DNA of 9,981 nucleotides, taken from Thermus sp. JCM 17653. GTDB lineage: Bacteria; Deinococcota; Deinococci; Deinococcales; Thermaceae. Below the pieces are notes generated by a model. The model saw only the letters and a program-made list of their open reading frames with translations. It was not told the origin of the DNA and did no database searches. The position numbers and the translations under genes are program-made. This document shows positions 1 through 7,484 of this stretch, piece after piece; positions within the stretch are counted from its first letter, which is position 1, and each line of letters opens with the position of its first letter. The stretch lies in the NCBI GenBank assembly GCA_001311585.1, contig BBBN01000046.1:1-9981 (forward strand), given 5' to 3'.

Positions 1-2450
1 CGGCGTAGCCCAGGCGGGCCTGGGCCTTAGATAGGGGTTTTCCAGCTCCAGGAGGGGCCTGAGGAGGGCCTTGCCTCGGCGGGGGGGAGGAGGAGGGCGA
101 GGAGGCTGGCCGCGTCCAGCCTGAGGGCGGTGTAGCGCTCGGTGGGCTCCTCGGGGATTTTTTCAAGAAGGTTTCCCAACAAGCGCTTGGCTTGGGGGGC
201 GTAAAGCCCTCCCAGGAAGGGAGGGCGGTAAGGCTGGCCCGCCTCCAGGAGGAGGTAGGCCCCCCCCAAGCGGAAGAGGGTGCGCAGGTGGCGGTAGCGG
301 GCTTCCTTGGGGCGCTCGGAAGTGGTGCGGAAGTAGGCCTCGGCGGGCACCAAGTGGGCCAGGGCCTCAAAGGGCCGGCCCCTGGCGGCCTCGAGGATGC
401 CGGCCTCGCTCCGGACCCGGGCCTGGGTGAAGGGGTCTTCCGCCTCCCCCAGGGCCCTTTGGATGGCCTCCTCCGCCTCCCGGTAAAGGCCCAGGCGCCT
501 CAGGAGGGTGGCGTAGCGGGCCCGCACCCGGGCCACCTCGTCCTTGGGGCCCCGGCCTCCTCCAGGGCCTTGAGGCCCTCCTCCATCCGGGCCTTGGCCT
601 CGAGGCGGCCCAGCCGCATGAGGAGGTCCCCCATCTGGTAGCGGGCCCGGCCCAGGAGGAGGGCGTCGTGCCCCACCTGGTCCAGGGCCGCGAGGGCCTC
701 CTCGTACCGCCCCAGGTCCTTGGCCACCAGGCCCCGCCAGAGCTGCACCCGGTCTCGGAGAAAAGGGGCCACGGGGAGCGCCTCGGCCTCGGCCACGAAG
801 CGGGCGGCCCTTTCGTAGTCCCCCTTCCACCGCTCCACGGCGGCCATCACCAGGAGGCCTTCCGCCTGGGCGGTCTCGTCCAGGAGGGCAAGGTCCTCTT
901 TGGGAGGGAGGAGGCTTTCCGCTTCCTTGTAGAGGGCGGCGTCCGCCTTGGCCTCTGCGGCCTTGATCCGGGCCCAGGTGCGCAAGGTGGGGGTTTGGGA
1001 CTCCGAGAGCACCTTTAGGGCGGCCTCCGCCTCGGGGTGGGCGTACTGGCCGAGGACCGCCCGGTAGCGGACCACCACCCCCGCCAAGGCCTCCAGGTCC
1101 TCCCGCGGCCAGGCCTGGGCTTCCTCCCAGAGGCCGGGAAGCAGGGCCAGGCGGGCGGGATCTTCCTGTAGTAGATCCAAAAGAACCCCCCGCTCCCCGG
1201 CCTTGCGGGCGTGGTAGAGCTTGCGGAAGGTGTTCTCCCGGGGGAAGTGTTCCAGGGCCAGGCGGTGGAGCTCCTTGGGGGCTTCCTCGGGCAGGAGGCT
1301 CCTCAGGGCCGGGCGCACCAGGCCTTCCCCTACCCAGTCCAAAAGGGCCCGCTCCGCCTGGGAAAGCCTCTCCAGGGGCTTGCCCAGGGCCTTTTCCAGG
1401 AGGGCGAGGGGAAAGGCGGGGTCGGCCTCGGGGCTGAAGGCGGAAAGGGCCTCGAGGAGAGGCCTCAGGGTGGGGTCGTCCTGCAGGGGGGTCTTGGGGT
1501 CGTGCTTGGCGGCTCCAGGAGCACCAGGCGGGAAAGCTCCCCAAAGTTGCGCCCCGCCTGGTTCACCAGGGCCTCGAGGCGCTCCGGGGGGAAGGTGGGG
1601 GAGCCTTTCCCTTACGAAGCGGCGGGCCTCCTCCCGGCTGGGCGGGGAGAGGGGCTGGTAGGGGAGGGTGGGAGGAGGCTCCGAGAGGGCGGCCAGGTAG
1701 GGCACCCTGAGCCTCCGTAGGAAGGCTCCAGCCAGGCGGCAAGCCCCTTCTGGGTTCCTTCAGGGCCCCTGAGGGGTAGGCCCTCCAGGGTGCCCTCCGC
1801 CTCGGCCCGGAGAAGGAGGGGCCGGCCTTGCCCGTTCAGGGCCTGGGCCAGGAGGGTGAGGACCTCCTGTTGCAGGGCCCCCTGGAGGGCGTAGGGCTGG
1901 GTAGGGGAGAGCTGGGCCAGAAGCCCCCGCACCTCCTCTCCCACCTCCAGGGCCTCCGCCAAGGGCACCAGGGCCTGGGCCACCTCCCCTCCCAGGTTGA
2001 GGAGGTGGGGTTCCTGGTGGGGGAGGGCGGAAAGGGCCCGGGCCAGGGCGGAGAGGAGGACCCCTTTGCCCGTGGCCGGCCCCCCCACCACCACCATCTG
2101 GGGCCTTTCCCCCGCCTCCAGCTCCTTGAGGAAGCGGCGGAAGATGCGGCGCTTGTCCCGGCCCAGCACCTTGCGGGCGCTTTCCAGGAAGAGCTCCGCC
2201 GGCGGGGGCGGGGGCTTTAGGCCCACCTCCCGGTAAAGGTCGGCGATGAGCCCGTAGAGCCGCTCCTTCTCCTCCGGGCTCCCCAGGTCCTTGTAGAGGA
2301 TGTTGCGCACCGTCCCCGCCCGGCCTCCCCGCTCGGCCATGAGGCCTCGAGCCAGCGCAAGGACCCCCTTTTCCCCCGGTGATCTTGGCCCTGCAGGTGG
2401 GGACGGAGGGCTTCCAGGTAGCGAAGCCAGGGTGTAGAAGCTTCGCGCAT
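1..2450 (-). CDS. STAND-like P-loop NTPase with TPR-like repeats, frameshifted, C-terminus outside window
   Basis: Reconstructed as one long protein read from an ATG at 2450 leftwards past base 1. Order: a short N-terminal helical region (2450 to about 2180); a P-loop NTPase domain with Walker A GGPATGKG at 2085-2062; a lid-like region (YQPLSPPSREEARRF, about 1650-1600); then roughly 1.2 kb of helical repeats of TPR type (for example DLGRYEEALAAL, LGLYREAEEAIQRAL). A clear Walker B acidic pair is not visible; the expected strand reads RPLLLRAEAE. The layout recalls MalT-like or AAA/TPR transcription regulators (family knowledge), but any DNA-binding domain would be beyond the window, so regulation is inference. 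The frame is broken by single-base indels near 2345, 1726, 1588 (extra base), 1513, 548, 84 and 25; each one-base repair restores sensible protein. I chose 2450 over the ATG at 2340 because a good promoter sits just upstream and residues 2450-2345 read as coherent helix. It follows aceA on the same strand but after a terminator, so it is probably a separate unit. Confidence 0.7.
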
Positions 2451-2459
2451 GATATCTAC

Positions 2460-2489
2460 ACTTTACCCGGCCGGTGTGCCCTTTGGCAA
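2460..2489 (-). promoter_or_regulatory. Sigma-A-type promoter of the NTPase/TPR gene
   Basis: On the minus strand, TTGCCA (2489-2484, five of six matches to TTGACA) is followed after 18 bases by TAAAGT (2465-2460, four of six matches to TATAAT). The -10 box ends only 9 bases before the ATG at 2450, so the transcript would be leaderless or nearly so. No Shine-Dalgarno is visible, which fits. Confidence 0.6.
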
Positions 2490-2587
2490 CAAGGCTGCAA
2501 GCGCAGGGTACCTCTTTGATGCCCCTTTGGCGTGAGTGCTTCGCCTAAGCCAGGCGTGGAGGCCCTACGGATGGTTTTTACCGGGGC

Positions 2588-2615
2588 CCCCATGCGGGCT
2601 TGGGCCAGCATGGGG
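2588..2615. other. Inverted repeat in the aceA/NTPase intergenic gap
   Basis: CCCCATGC (2588-2595) and GCATGGGG (2608-2615) form an 8-bp perfect stem around a 12-base loop. It lies between the aceA terminator and the NTPase promoter. No T-tract follows on either strand, so a terminator role is uncertain; it could be a second terminator element or a protein site. Confidence 0.35.
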
Positions 2616-2632
2616 TATGGAAAGAGGGGCAA

Positions 2633-2656
2633 GGGCCGCCCCTGAAGGGGCGGCCC
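2633..2656 (-). terminator. Hairpin terminator after aceA
   Basis: GGGCCGCCCC and GGGGCGGCCC form a perfect 10-bp GC stem with a 4-base loop (2643-2646), starting 13 bases past the aceA stop. Read on the minus strand it is followed by TTGCCCCTCTTT, a weak, interrupted T-tract. It should separate aceA from the NTPase gene downstream. Confidence 0.75.
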
Positions 2657-2669
2657 GGAAGGAAGGCCC

Positions 2670-3986
2670 TTATTGGACGGGCTCGGTGAACTGGGCCTCC
2701 TCCGTGGAGCCCTTGAGGGCCAGGGTGGAGGCCTCCCCCTGGGTCAGGGCCAGGACCACCTCGTCAAAGTAGCCCGCCCCCACCTCCCGCTGGTGCTTCA
2801 CGGCGGTGAAGCCCTGGGCCTGGGCCAGGAACTCCTTCTGCTGCAGCTCCACGAAGGCGGGCATGCCCCGGGCCTTGTACCCCTTGGCCAGCTCCCAGGT
2901 GTAGTAGTTGAGGGTGTGCCAGCCCGCCAGGGTGATGAACTGGAACTTGTAGCCCATCTCCCCCAGCTCCCGGTTGAACTTGGCGATGGTTTCATCGTCC
3001 AGGAACTTCTTCCAGTTGAAGGAGGGGGAGAGGTTGTAGGCCAGCAACTTGTCGGGGAACTCCCGCTTCACCGCCTCGGCGAACTTCCTGGCCTCCTCCA
3101 GGTCGGGCTTGGAGGTCTCCATCCAGAGGACATCGGCGTAGGGGGCGTAGGCCAGGGCCCGGGCGATGCCGGCCTCAATCCCGTTCTTGAAGCGGTAGAA
3201 GCCCTCGGGGGTGCGCTCGTCGGAAAGGATGAAGGGCCGGTCGCGCTCGTCGATGTCGCTGGTGATGAGGGTGGCGGCCTCGGCGTCGGTGCGGGCAACG
3301 ATCAGGGTGGGCACGCCCATCACGTCGGCGGCGAGCCTGGCCGCCTGGAGGGTGCGGATGTGCTGGGCCGTGGGCACCAGGACCTTGCCGCCCAGGTGGC
3401 CGCACTTCTTCTCGCTGGCCAGCTGGTCCTCGTAGTGGATCCCGGCGGCCCCGGCCTCGATCATGGCCTTGGTGAGCTCAAAGACGTTGAGGGCCCCGCC
3501 GAAGCCCGCCTCGCCGTCGGCCACGATGGGCACGTACCAGTCCCGGCTCACCTTGCCCTCGGCGCGCTCCACCTGGTCGGCCCGCATGAGGGCGTTGTTG
3601 ATGCGCTTCACGATCTGGGGGACGGAGTTATAGGGGTAGAGGGACTGGTCGGGGTAGGTCTGCCACGCCAGGTTGGCGTCCGCGGCCACCTGCCAGCCGG
3701 AGAGGTAGATGGCCTCGAGGCCGGCCCGCACCATCTGCACCGCCATGGCCCCGGTGTAGGCCCCGAAGGTGTGGACGTAGGGCCTCTCGTGGAGGAGGCG
3801 CCAGAGCTTTTCCGCCCCTCGCTTGGCCAGGGTGTGCTCCACCATCACGCTCGGGCGGAGCCGCACCACGTCCTCGGGCCGGTAGTCCCGCCGGACGCCT
3901 TTCCAGCGGGGGTTTGTCTCCCACTCCTGGCGAAGGGCCTCGGCCTCTTGCCGCATCTCCGGGGTGAGCACGCTTAAGGGTTCCAT
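2670..3986 (-). CDS. aceA: Isocitrate lyase
   Basis: Cleaves isocitrate to glyoxylate and succinate, the first step of the glyoxylate shunt, in the cytoplasm; needs Mg2+. The 438-residue protein matches the bacterial length (E. coli 434). The signature KKCGHLGGK lies at residues 193-201 with the catalytic cysteine at 195. SGWQ at 96-99 and the acidic [10 protein letters not shown] stretch near 155-164 (D157) are the usual substrate and metal-binding segments. The frame is intact from ATG to TAA. The start is fixed by GGAGGTGATCC touching the ATG. Upstream is a 196-base gap with repeats and a possible promoter; downstream is a strong hairpin. It is therefore probably transcribed alone. Malate synthase, its pathway partner, is not in the window. 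Confidence 0.97.
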   Translation of the reverse strand: MEPLSVLTPEMRQEAEALRQEWETNPRWKGVRRDYRPEDVVRLRPSVMVEHTLAKRGAEKLWRLLHERPYVHTFGAYTGAMAVQMVRAGLEAIYLSGWQVAADANLAWQTYPDQSLYPYNSVPQIVKRINNALMRADQVERAEGKVSRDWYVPIVADGEAGFGGALNVFELTKAMIEAGAAGIHYEDQLASEKKCGHLGGKVLVPTAQHIRTLQAARLAADVMGVPTLIVARTDAEAATLITSDIDERDRPFILSDERTPEGFYRFKNGIEAGIARALAYAPYADVLWMETSKPDLEEARKFAEAVKREFPDKLLAYNLSPSFNWKKFLDDETIAKFNRELGEMGYKFQFITLAGWHTLNYYTWELAKGYKARGMPAFVELQQKEFLAQAQGFTAVKHQREVGAGYFDEVVLALTQGEASTLALKGSTEEAQFTEPVQ

Positions 3987-3997
3987 GGATCACCTCC
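3987..3997 (-). promoter_or_regulatory. Unusually long Shine-Dalgarno of aceA
   Basis: Read on the minus strand, GGAGGTGATCC lies directly against the ATG. These 11 bases are the exact complement of the usual bacterial 16S rRNA 3' end (GGATCACCTCC). The GGAGG core is 6 bases from the start codon. It fixes the start at 3986 and implies strong ribosome loading, unlike the leaderless neighbours. Confidence 0.85.
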
Positions 3998-4033
3998 GGC
4001 CCTCAGTCTGGGGGCGGGGAAGGCTCCGGTGTA

Positions 4034-4092
4034 GGGTGTAAGCCCGCAGGCTTCACACCCCAAGCGGGTGTAGCCGGCCTTGGGCTACACTC
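4034..4092 (-). repeat. Alternating inverted repeats upstream of aceA (possible switchable leader)
   Basis: Read on the minus strand there are four related arms: GAGTGTAGCC (4092-4083), GGCTACACCC (4075-4066), GGGTGTGAAGCC (4060-4049) and GGCTTACACCC (4044-4034). Arms 1 and 2 form a 10-bp stem with one G-U pair; arms 3 and 4 form an 11-bp stem with one bulged base. Arms 2 and 3 can also pair (6 plus 4 bp), so the folds exclude each other. This looks like an attenuator, riboswitch-like leader or multi-site operator; no known riboswitch class is recognised. Confidence 0.55.
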
Positions 4093-4118
4093 CTAAGGCC
4101 CGCACCTTGGTTTCGCAA
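4090..4118 (-). promoter_or_regulatory. Candidate aceA promoter
   Basis: On the minus strand TTGCGA (4118-4113) is followed after 17 bases by TAGGAG (4095-4090). The -35 is fair and the -10 is poor. It would start the transcript near 4083 and give a leader of about 95 bases. A rival, TTGGGG with TACACC 17 bases on, lies inside the repeats, so the true start is open. Confidence 0.3.
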
Positions 4119-4125
4119 CACGAAA
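4111..4125. promoter_or_regulatory. Palindromic candidate operator upstream of aceA
   Basis: TTTCG, five spacer bases, CGAAA forms a perfect 5-bp inverted repeat. It overlaps the candidate aceA -35 box at 4113-4118, the place where a repressor would block transcription. No regulator family is identified from the motif. Confidence 0.35.
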
Positions 4126-4152
4126 TGCCCGAACCAGGGCTGGGAGGGAGCT

Positions 4153-4178
4153 CCCACCGCGGCTTTTTCCGCGGCGAG
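4153..4178 (-). terminator. Hairpin after the CoA-disulfide reductase gene
   Basis: On the minus strand CCGCGG, loop AAAAAG, CCGCGG forms a 6-bp core that extends to 10 bp with two G-U pairs (4153-4178). It begins 4 bases past the TAA at 4183-4185. No T-tract follows. It probably ends the upstream transcript before aceA. Confidence 0.5.
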
Positions 4179-4182
4179 GTAC

Positions 4183-5514
4183 TTAGCGCGCCTGCTGAGC
4201 GGCGATGAGTAGGGGGTCCCAGACGGGGCTATAGGGCGGGGCGTAGGCCAGGTCCAGGGCCAGGAGGTCCTCCACCGTACCCCCTCGGGCCAGGAGGGCG
4301 GCCAGGGCGTCTATGCGGAGGGCGCCGTGCCCGTGGGCCACCACCGCGCCGCCCAAAAGCCTCTCCGTCCCTTCCTCGTAGACCAGCTCCACCCAGAGGG
4401 GCTGGCTTCCCGGGTAGTAGTGGGCCCCGTCCCGGCTCTGGATGAAGACCTTCCGGGCCTTGAACCCCTCCTTGAGGGCGGTCTCCAGGGAAAGCCCCGT
4501 GGTGGCCACCGCCAGGCCGAAGGCCTTGAAGATGGCCGTGCCCGCCACGCCTTGGAAGCGGGCCTCCTTACCGGCGATGACGCTCCCTGCGGTGCGGCCG
4601 TGCTTGTTGGCCACGTCCCCTAGGGGAAGCCAGTAGGGGCGCTTGAGAACCTGGTGGAAGCTTTCCGCCACGTCCCCGGCGGCGTAAACCCCCTCCAGGT
4701 TGGTGCGCATCCTTTCGTCGGTGGCGATGGCCCCGGTGGGTCCCAGGGCCACCCCTATGGCCTGGGCGAGCTCGGTGTTAGGGCGGATTCCCGTGGCCAG
4801 GAGGACCAGGTCGGCGGGCACCACCCCTTCCGAGGTCTCCACCGCCTCCACCCGGCCCTGGCCCCTGAGGGCCTCCACCCTCACCCCGGTCCAGACCTCC
4901 ACCCCGTGCCGCTCCAGCTCCTCCCGGAGGAGGGCGCCCACCTCGGGGTCCCAGTGGGGGAGGGGGCGGTCCTTGGCCTCCAGGAGGGTTACTTCCAGGC
5001 CCCGCTTGCGGAAAGCCTCGGCGGCCTCGAGGCCGATGTACCCCGCCCCCAGGATGGCGGCCCGCCGGGCCTGGGAAAGGGCCCCTAAAAGCCTCTCCCC
5101 GTCCTCCATGCTCCTCAAGGTGTAGACCCCTTCCTGCTCCGTGCCGGGGATGGGGGGGATGGTGGGCCTTGCCCCCGTGGCCAGGACCAGGTGGTCAAAC
5201 CGGTCCTGGAAGGTCCTCCCCTCGGCGTGATCGTGCACCGTCAGGGTGCGGAGCTCGTAGTCCACGTCCACCACTTCGTGGCGGGTGTGGACCAGAACCC
5301 CCCCTTTCCGGAACTCCTCGGGGGTGCGGGCCACGAGTTTTTCCAGCCTAGGGATCTCCCCGGAGAGCACATAGGGGAGGCCGCAGGCCCCGTAGGAAAC
5401 CCACCCCGACTTCTCGTAGACCACCACCTCCAGCTCGGGGTTTTCCCTTTTGGCCTTGGCGGCGGCGGAGGCCCCGCCCGCCACCCCGCCCACGACCACC
5501 ATGCGCTTGCCCAT
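4183..5514 (-). CDS. CoA-disulfide reductase / NADH oxidase family flavoprotein
   Basis: A 443-residue single-cysteine pyridine-nucleotide disulfide reductase. Family members use NAD(P)H and FAD to reduce CoA disulfide, persulfides or O2. The N-terminal FAD Rossmann motif is VVGGVAGGASAA (7-18). The redox cysteine is C44 in SYGACGLPY, the CGLPY form typical of CoA-disulfide reductases rather than of the NADH oxidase SFxxCG form. The NAD(P)H fold has GAGYIGLE at 156-163, and the second FAD motif is YAAGDVAE at 277-284. The C-terminal dimerisation domain ends with LAYAPPYSPVWDP (422-434), whose tyrosines are typical of the family. No rhodanese domain is attached. The frame is intact. No Shine-Dalgarno is seen: a C-run precedes the ATG, so translation is probably leaderless. 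It lies 100 bases after the ABC ATPase on the same strand. Substrate preference cannot be read from the sequence. Confidence 0.85.
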   Translation of the reverse strand: MGKRMVVVGGVAGGASAAAKAKRENPELEVVVYEKSGWVSYGACGLPYVLSGEIPRLEKLVARTPEEFRKGGVLVHTRHEVVDVDYELRTLTVHDHAEGRTFQDRFDHLVLATGARPTIPPIPGTEQEGVYTLRSMEDGERLLGALSQARRAAILGAGYIGLEAAEAFRKRGLEVTLLEAKDRPLPHWDPEVGALLREELERHGVEVWTGVRVEALRGQGRVEAVETSEGVVPADLVLLATGIRPNTELAQAIGVALGPTGAIATDERMRTNLEGVYAAGDVAESFHQVLKRPYWLPLGDVANKHGRTAGSVIAGKEARFQGVAGTAIFKAFGLAVATTGLSLETALKEGFKARKVFIQSRDGAHYYPGSQPLWVELVYEEGTERLLGGAVVAHGHGALRIDALAALLARGGTVEDLLALDLAYAPPYSPVWDPLLIAAQQAR

Positions 5515-5521
5515 GGGGGGT

Positions 5522-5530
5522 ATTGTGCCA
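5522..5530 (-). promoter_or_regulatory. Candidate extended -10 promoter of the reductase gene
   Basis: On the minus strand TGG-CACAAT (5530-5522) fits an extended -10 element (TG, one base, hexamer). It ends 7 bases before the ATG at 5514, which would put the transcript start at or next to the start codon. No -35 match is visible 16-18 bases upstream. Confidence 0.4.
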
Positions 5531-5569
5531 CGAAAGGGGTGGGCGGGATGTCCCTCCTGGCAAGAGGTC

Positions 5570-5588
5570 CCTGGGGGACTTCCCCAGG
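5570..5588 (-). terminator. Hairpin after the ABC ATPase gene
   Basis: CCTGGGG (5570-5576) and CCCCAGG (5582-5588) form a 7-bp stem with a 5-base loop. Flanking CTGGC and GCCAG can add an outer stem. It lies between the ATPase stop (5615) and the reductase promoter. No T-tract follows, so its terminator role is moderately supported. Confidence 0.4.
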
Positions 5589-5614
5589 CCAGGGAGGCGA
5601 ATGGAGAAGGGGTA

Positions 5615-6298
5615 TTAGGTCTGGGCCTTGCCGGCCTCCTCCCTCCAAAGCCTCCCGCCCTTTAGGTGGAGGATGCGCCCCGCCCTTTGGGCCAGCTCCA
5701 GGTCGTGGGTGACCAGGACCAGGGTGCGCTCCTCGCCCAGGGAGAAGAGGAGGTCCGCCACCTGCTCCCGGGACTCCAGGTCCAGGTTCCCCGTGGGCTC
5801 GTCGGCGAAGAGGATGGGGGGGTCCAGGGCCAAGGCCCGGGCCAGGGCCACCCTTTGTTGCTCCCCGCCGGAGAGGCGGCTTGGCGGGTGGTGGAGGCGG
5901 TCCTTTAGGCCCACCCGCTCCAGAAGCTCCGCCGCCCGCGCTAGCCTCGCCCTCCGGGGCCAGCCCGCCAGGAGGAGGGGGAAGGCCACGTTCTCCAGGG
6001 CGGTGAGGGTGGGGATGAGGTTCCACTGCTGGAAGACGAAGCCCATGTGCCTAAGCCGCACCCCGGCCCTTTCGTCCTCGGAGAGGGCGTGGAGGGGCGT
6101 GTCCCCCAGGTAGATCCCGCCCTCCGTGGGCAGGTCAAAGCCCGCGAGGAGGTTCAAGAGGGTGGTCTTGCCGCTTCCCGAGGGGCCCACCACCGCCGTG
6201 GCCCCCGGGGGGAAGGCGTAGGTGAAGCCGAGAAGGGCCACCACCTCCTTCTCCCCTTGCCGGTAGCGCTTGGTGAGGTTTTCCGCCCTTAGGGTCAT
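5615..6298 (-). CDS. MacB/LolD-type ABC transporter ATPase
   Basis: A 227-residue cytoplasmic ATP-binding subunit, the usual size for the LolD/MacB/FtsE class. Motifs in order: Walker [10 protein letters not shown] at 38-46, Q-loop VFQQ at 88-91, signature LSGGEQQR at 142-149, Walker B ILFADEP at 162-168, D-loop NLD at 171-173 and switch histidine H198. All catalytic residues are present. It pairs with the permease next to it: the permease TAG (6301-6299) is followed at once by this ATG, with GGGGAGGG inside the permease end as the Shine-Dalgarno, so translation is probably coupled. The complex is expected to drive mechanotransmission, export or lipoprotein release; the cargo is unknown. Confidence 0.93.
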   Translation of the reverse strand: MTLRAENLTKRYRQGEKEVVALLGFTYAFPPGATAVVGPSGSGKTTLLNLLAGFDLPTEGGIYLGDTPLHALSEDERAGVRLRHMGFVFQQWNLIPTLTALENVAFPLLLAGWPRRARLARAAELLERVGLKDRLHHPPSRLSGGEQQRVALARALALDPPILFADEPTGNLDLESREQVADLLFSLGEERTLVLVTHDLELAQRAGRILHLKGGRLWREEAGKAQT

Positions 6299-7440
6299 CT
6301 ACACCCTCCCCAAAGCCTCCACCACGGGGATGCGGCTGGCGTGGTAGGCAGGAAGAAGCCCGGCGATAAGCCCGAGGCTGAGGGCCACCCCCAGGGCGAA
6401 GAGGGCGAGCCTCGGGGTCACCGCCGAGAGGGCCAGGCCCACCTGGTCCAGGGTGTAAAGGTTGATGGCGAAGGCGCCGAGGGCCCCAAGCCCAAGCCCC
6501 AAGGCCCCGCCCAAAAGGGCGATGAGGAGGGCCTCCAAAAGGACGAGGCGGAAGATGAACCCCCGCCTCGCCCCCAGGGCCCGCATGACCCCGAACTCCC
6601 GCACCCTTTCGTATACGGACATCATCACCGTGTTGGCCACCAGAAGCCCCCCCACCACCAGGGCCACTAGGCTTATGCCGAAGCGCACCAGATCGCTGAT
6701 CCTTAAGGCGCGCTCGGCGAAGCGCATCACCTCGCTCGTGGTCTGGGCCTTCACCCCGGGCACTGCCCTTTCCAGGGCCCGGGCCACCTCTTCCGCCTTC
6801 TGGCCGGGGCTTAGGGCCACCAGCACCGCGGTCACGTTCTCCGTGCCCAAGGCCTCCTGGACCGCCCTCAAGGGGACGAAGATCAGGTTGTCCGCGAGGC
6901 CTCCCGTCTCCTCCAGGACCCCCTCCACCCTAAGCTCCAGCCTGGGGGAAAGCCTGAGGACGCTTCCCAGGGCGAGGCCGCTCCGCTCCGCCACCTTAGC
7001 CCCCACCACGGCCCCCTTCCCCGAGGGGATGAGGCGGCCTTCCTTGGCCTTTAGCCCGGGTAGAGGAGGTCCGGAGGGGTTCCTTCCGGCAGGCCCTGGA
7101 AGAGGAAGCTGGTGCTGGGGTCAAAGCCTCCCCGGGTGAGGAAGAGGGTGGGGACCACCGCCCGCACCCCCAGGGCCTTCCCCGCCTCCTCCAGGGCCTT
7201 CAGGGTCTCGGGGGGGATCTCGGGGAGGGCGCCGAAGACGAGGCCCTCCGCCCCTTCCGGCACCACCTGGATGGCGGGCCCCACCCGGGAAAGCTCCTGG
7301 AAAAGGGCCCGCCTCAGGCCCTCCCCGAAAGAGAGGAAGAGGACCATGCTGCCCGTGGCCACCAGGACCCCGAGGAGGGTGAGGAGGCTCCGGACGGGCC
7401 GGGCCAGGAGGTTGCGGAGCACGAGGAGGAAAAGCTCCAT
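6299..7440 (-). CDS. MacB/FtsX-type ABC transporter permease, one frameshift
   Basis: Inner-membrane permease of about 380 residues after repair. An N-terminal helix follows NLLARPVRSLLTLLGVLVA (about residues 9-27); then comes an extracytoplasmic domain of about 200 residues; then three C-terminal helices, including GISLVALVVGGLLVANTVMM, the conserved YERVREFGVMRALGA coupling segment and LLPAYHASRIPVVEAL at the end. This four-helix layout is that of MacB and LolC/E. The frame stops early at a TAA (7053-7051). Adding one base to the C-run at 7055-7057 (plus strand) joins ...DLLYPG to LKAKEGRLIPSG and continues to the TAG at 6299, so this is one gene and not two. The start follows a hairpin after the NIPSNAP gene; the Shine-Dalgarno is poor. 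Confidence 0.85.
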
Positions 7441-7460
7441 CCCCCCGAGGCTACCCCAAG

Positions 7461-7484
7461 GCGGGGCCAGGGGCGTGGCCCCGC
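7461..7484 (-). terminator. Hairpin directly after the NIPSNAP-like gene
   Basis: GCGGGGCCA (7461-7469) and TGGCCCCGC (7476-7484) form a perfect 9-bp stem with a 6-base loop. On the minus strand it begins at the first base after the TAG stop and ends 20 bases before the permease ATG. No real T-tract follows. It may end or attenuate transcription into the ABC genes. Confidence 0.55.

Noticed and set aside
1211..1720. Plus-strand frames of 146-169 codons opposite the NTPase gene
   Set aside because: Low-complexity Gly/Arg translations without motifs; the minus strand carries coherent helical repeats.
2217..2340. ATG at 2340 as the start of the NTPase gene
   Set aside because: No promoter or Shine-Dalgarno precedes it, while 2450 has a -35/-10 pair and a coherent N-terminal helix joined by a one-base repair near 2345.
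2673..3977. 434-codon open frame on the plus strand opposite aceA
   Set aside because: It mirrors almost all of aceA, is rich in Gly/Leu/Val/His and shows no domain. Long antisense frames are expected in GC-rich genes with strong third-position bias.
4034..4092. CRISPR or mobile short-repeat array
   Set aside because: The units are short, alternate in orientation and lack regular spacers; I see no other copy in the window.
5241..6026. 261-codon minus-strand frame across the ATPase/reductase border
   Set aside because: Very Pro/Gly-rich, overlaps two clearly real genes in another frame and has no motif.
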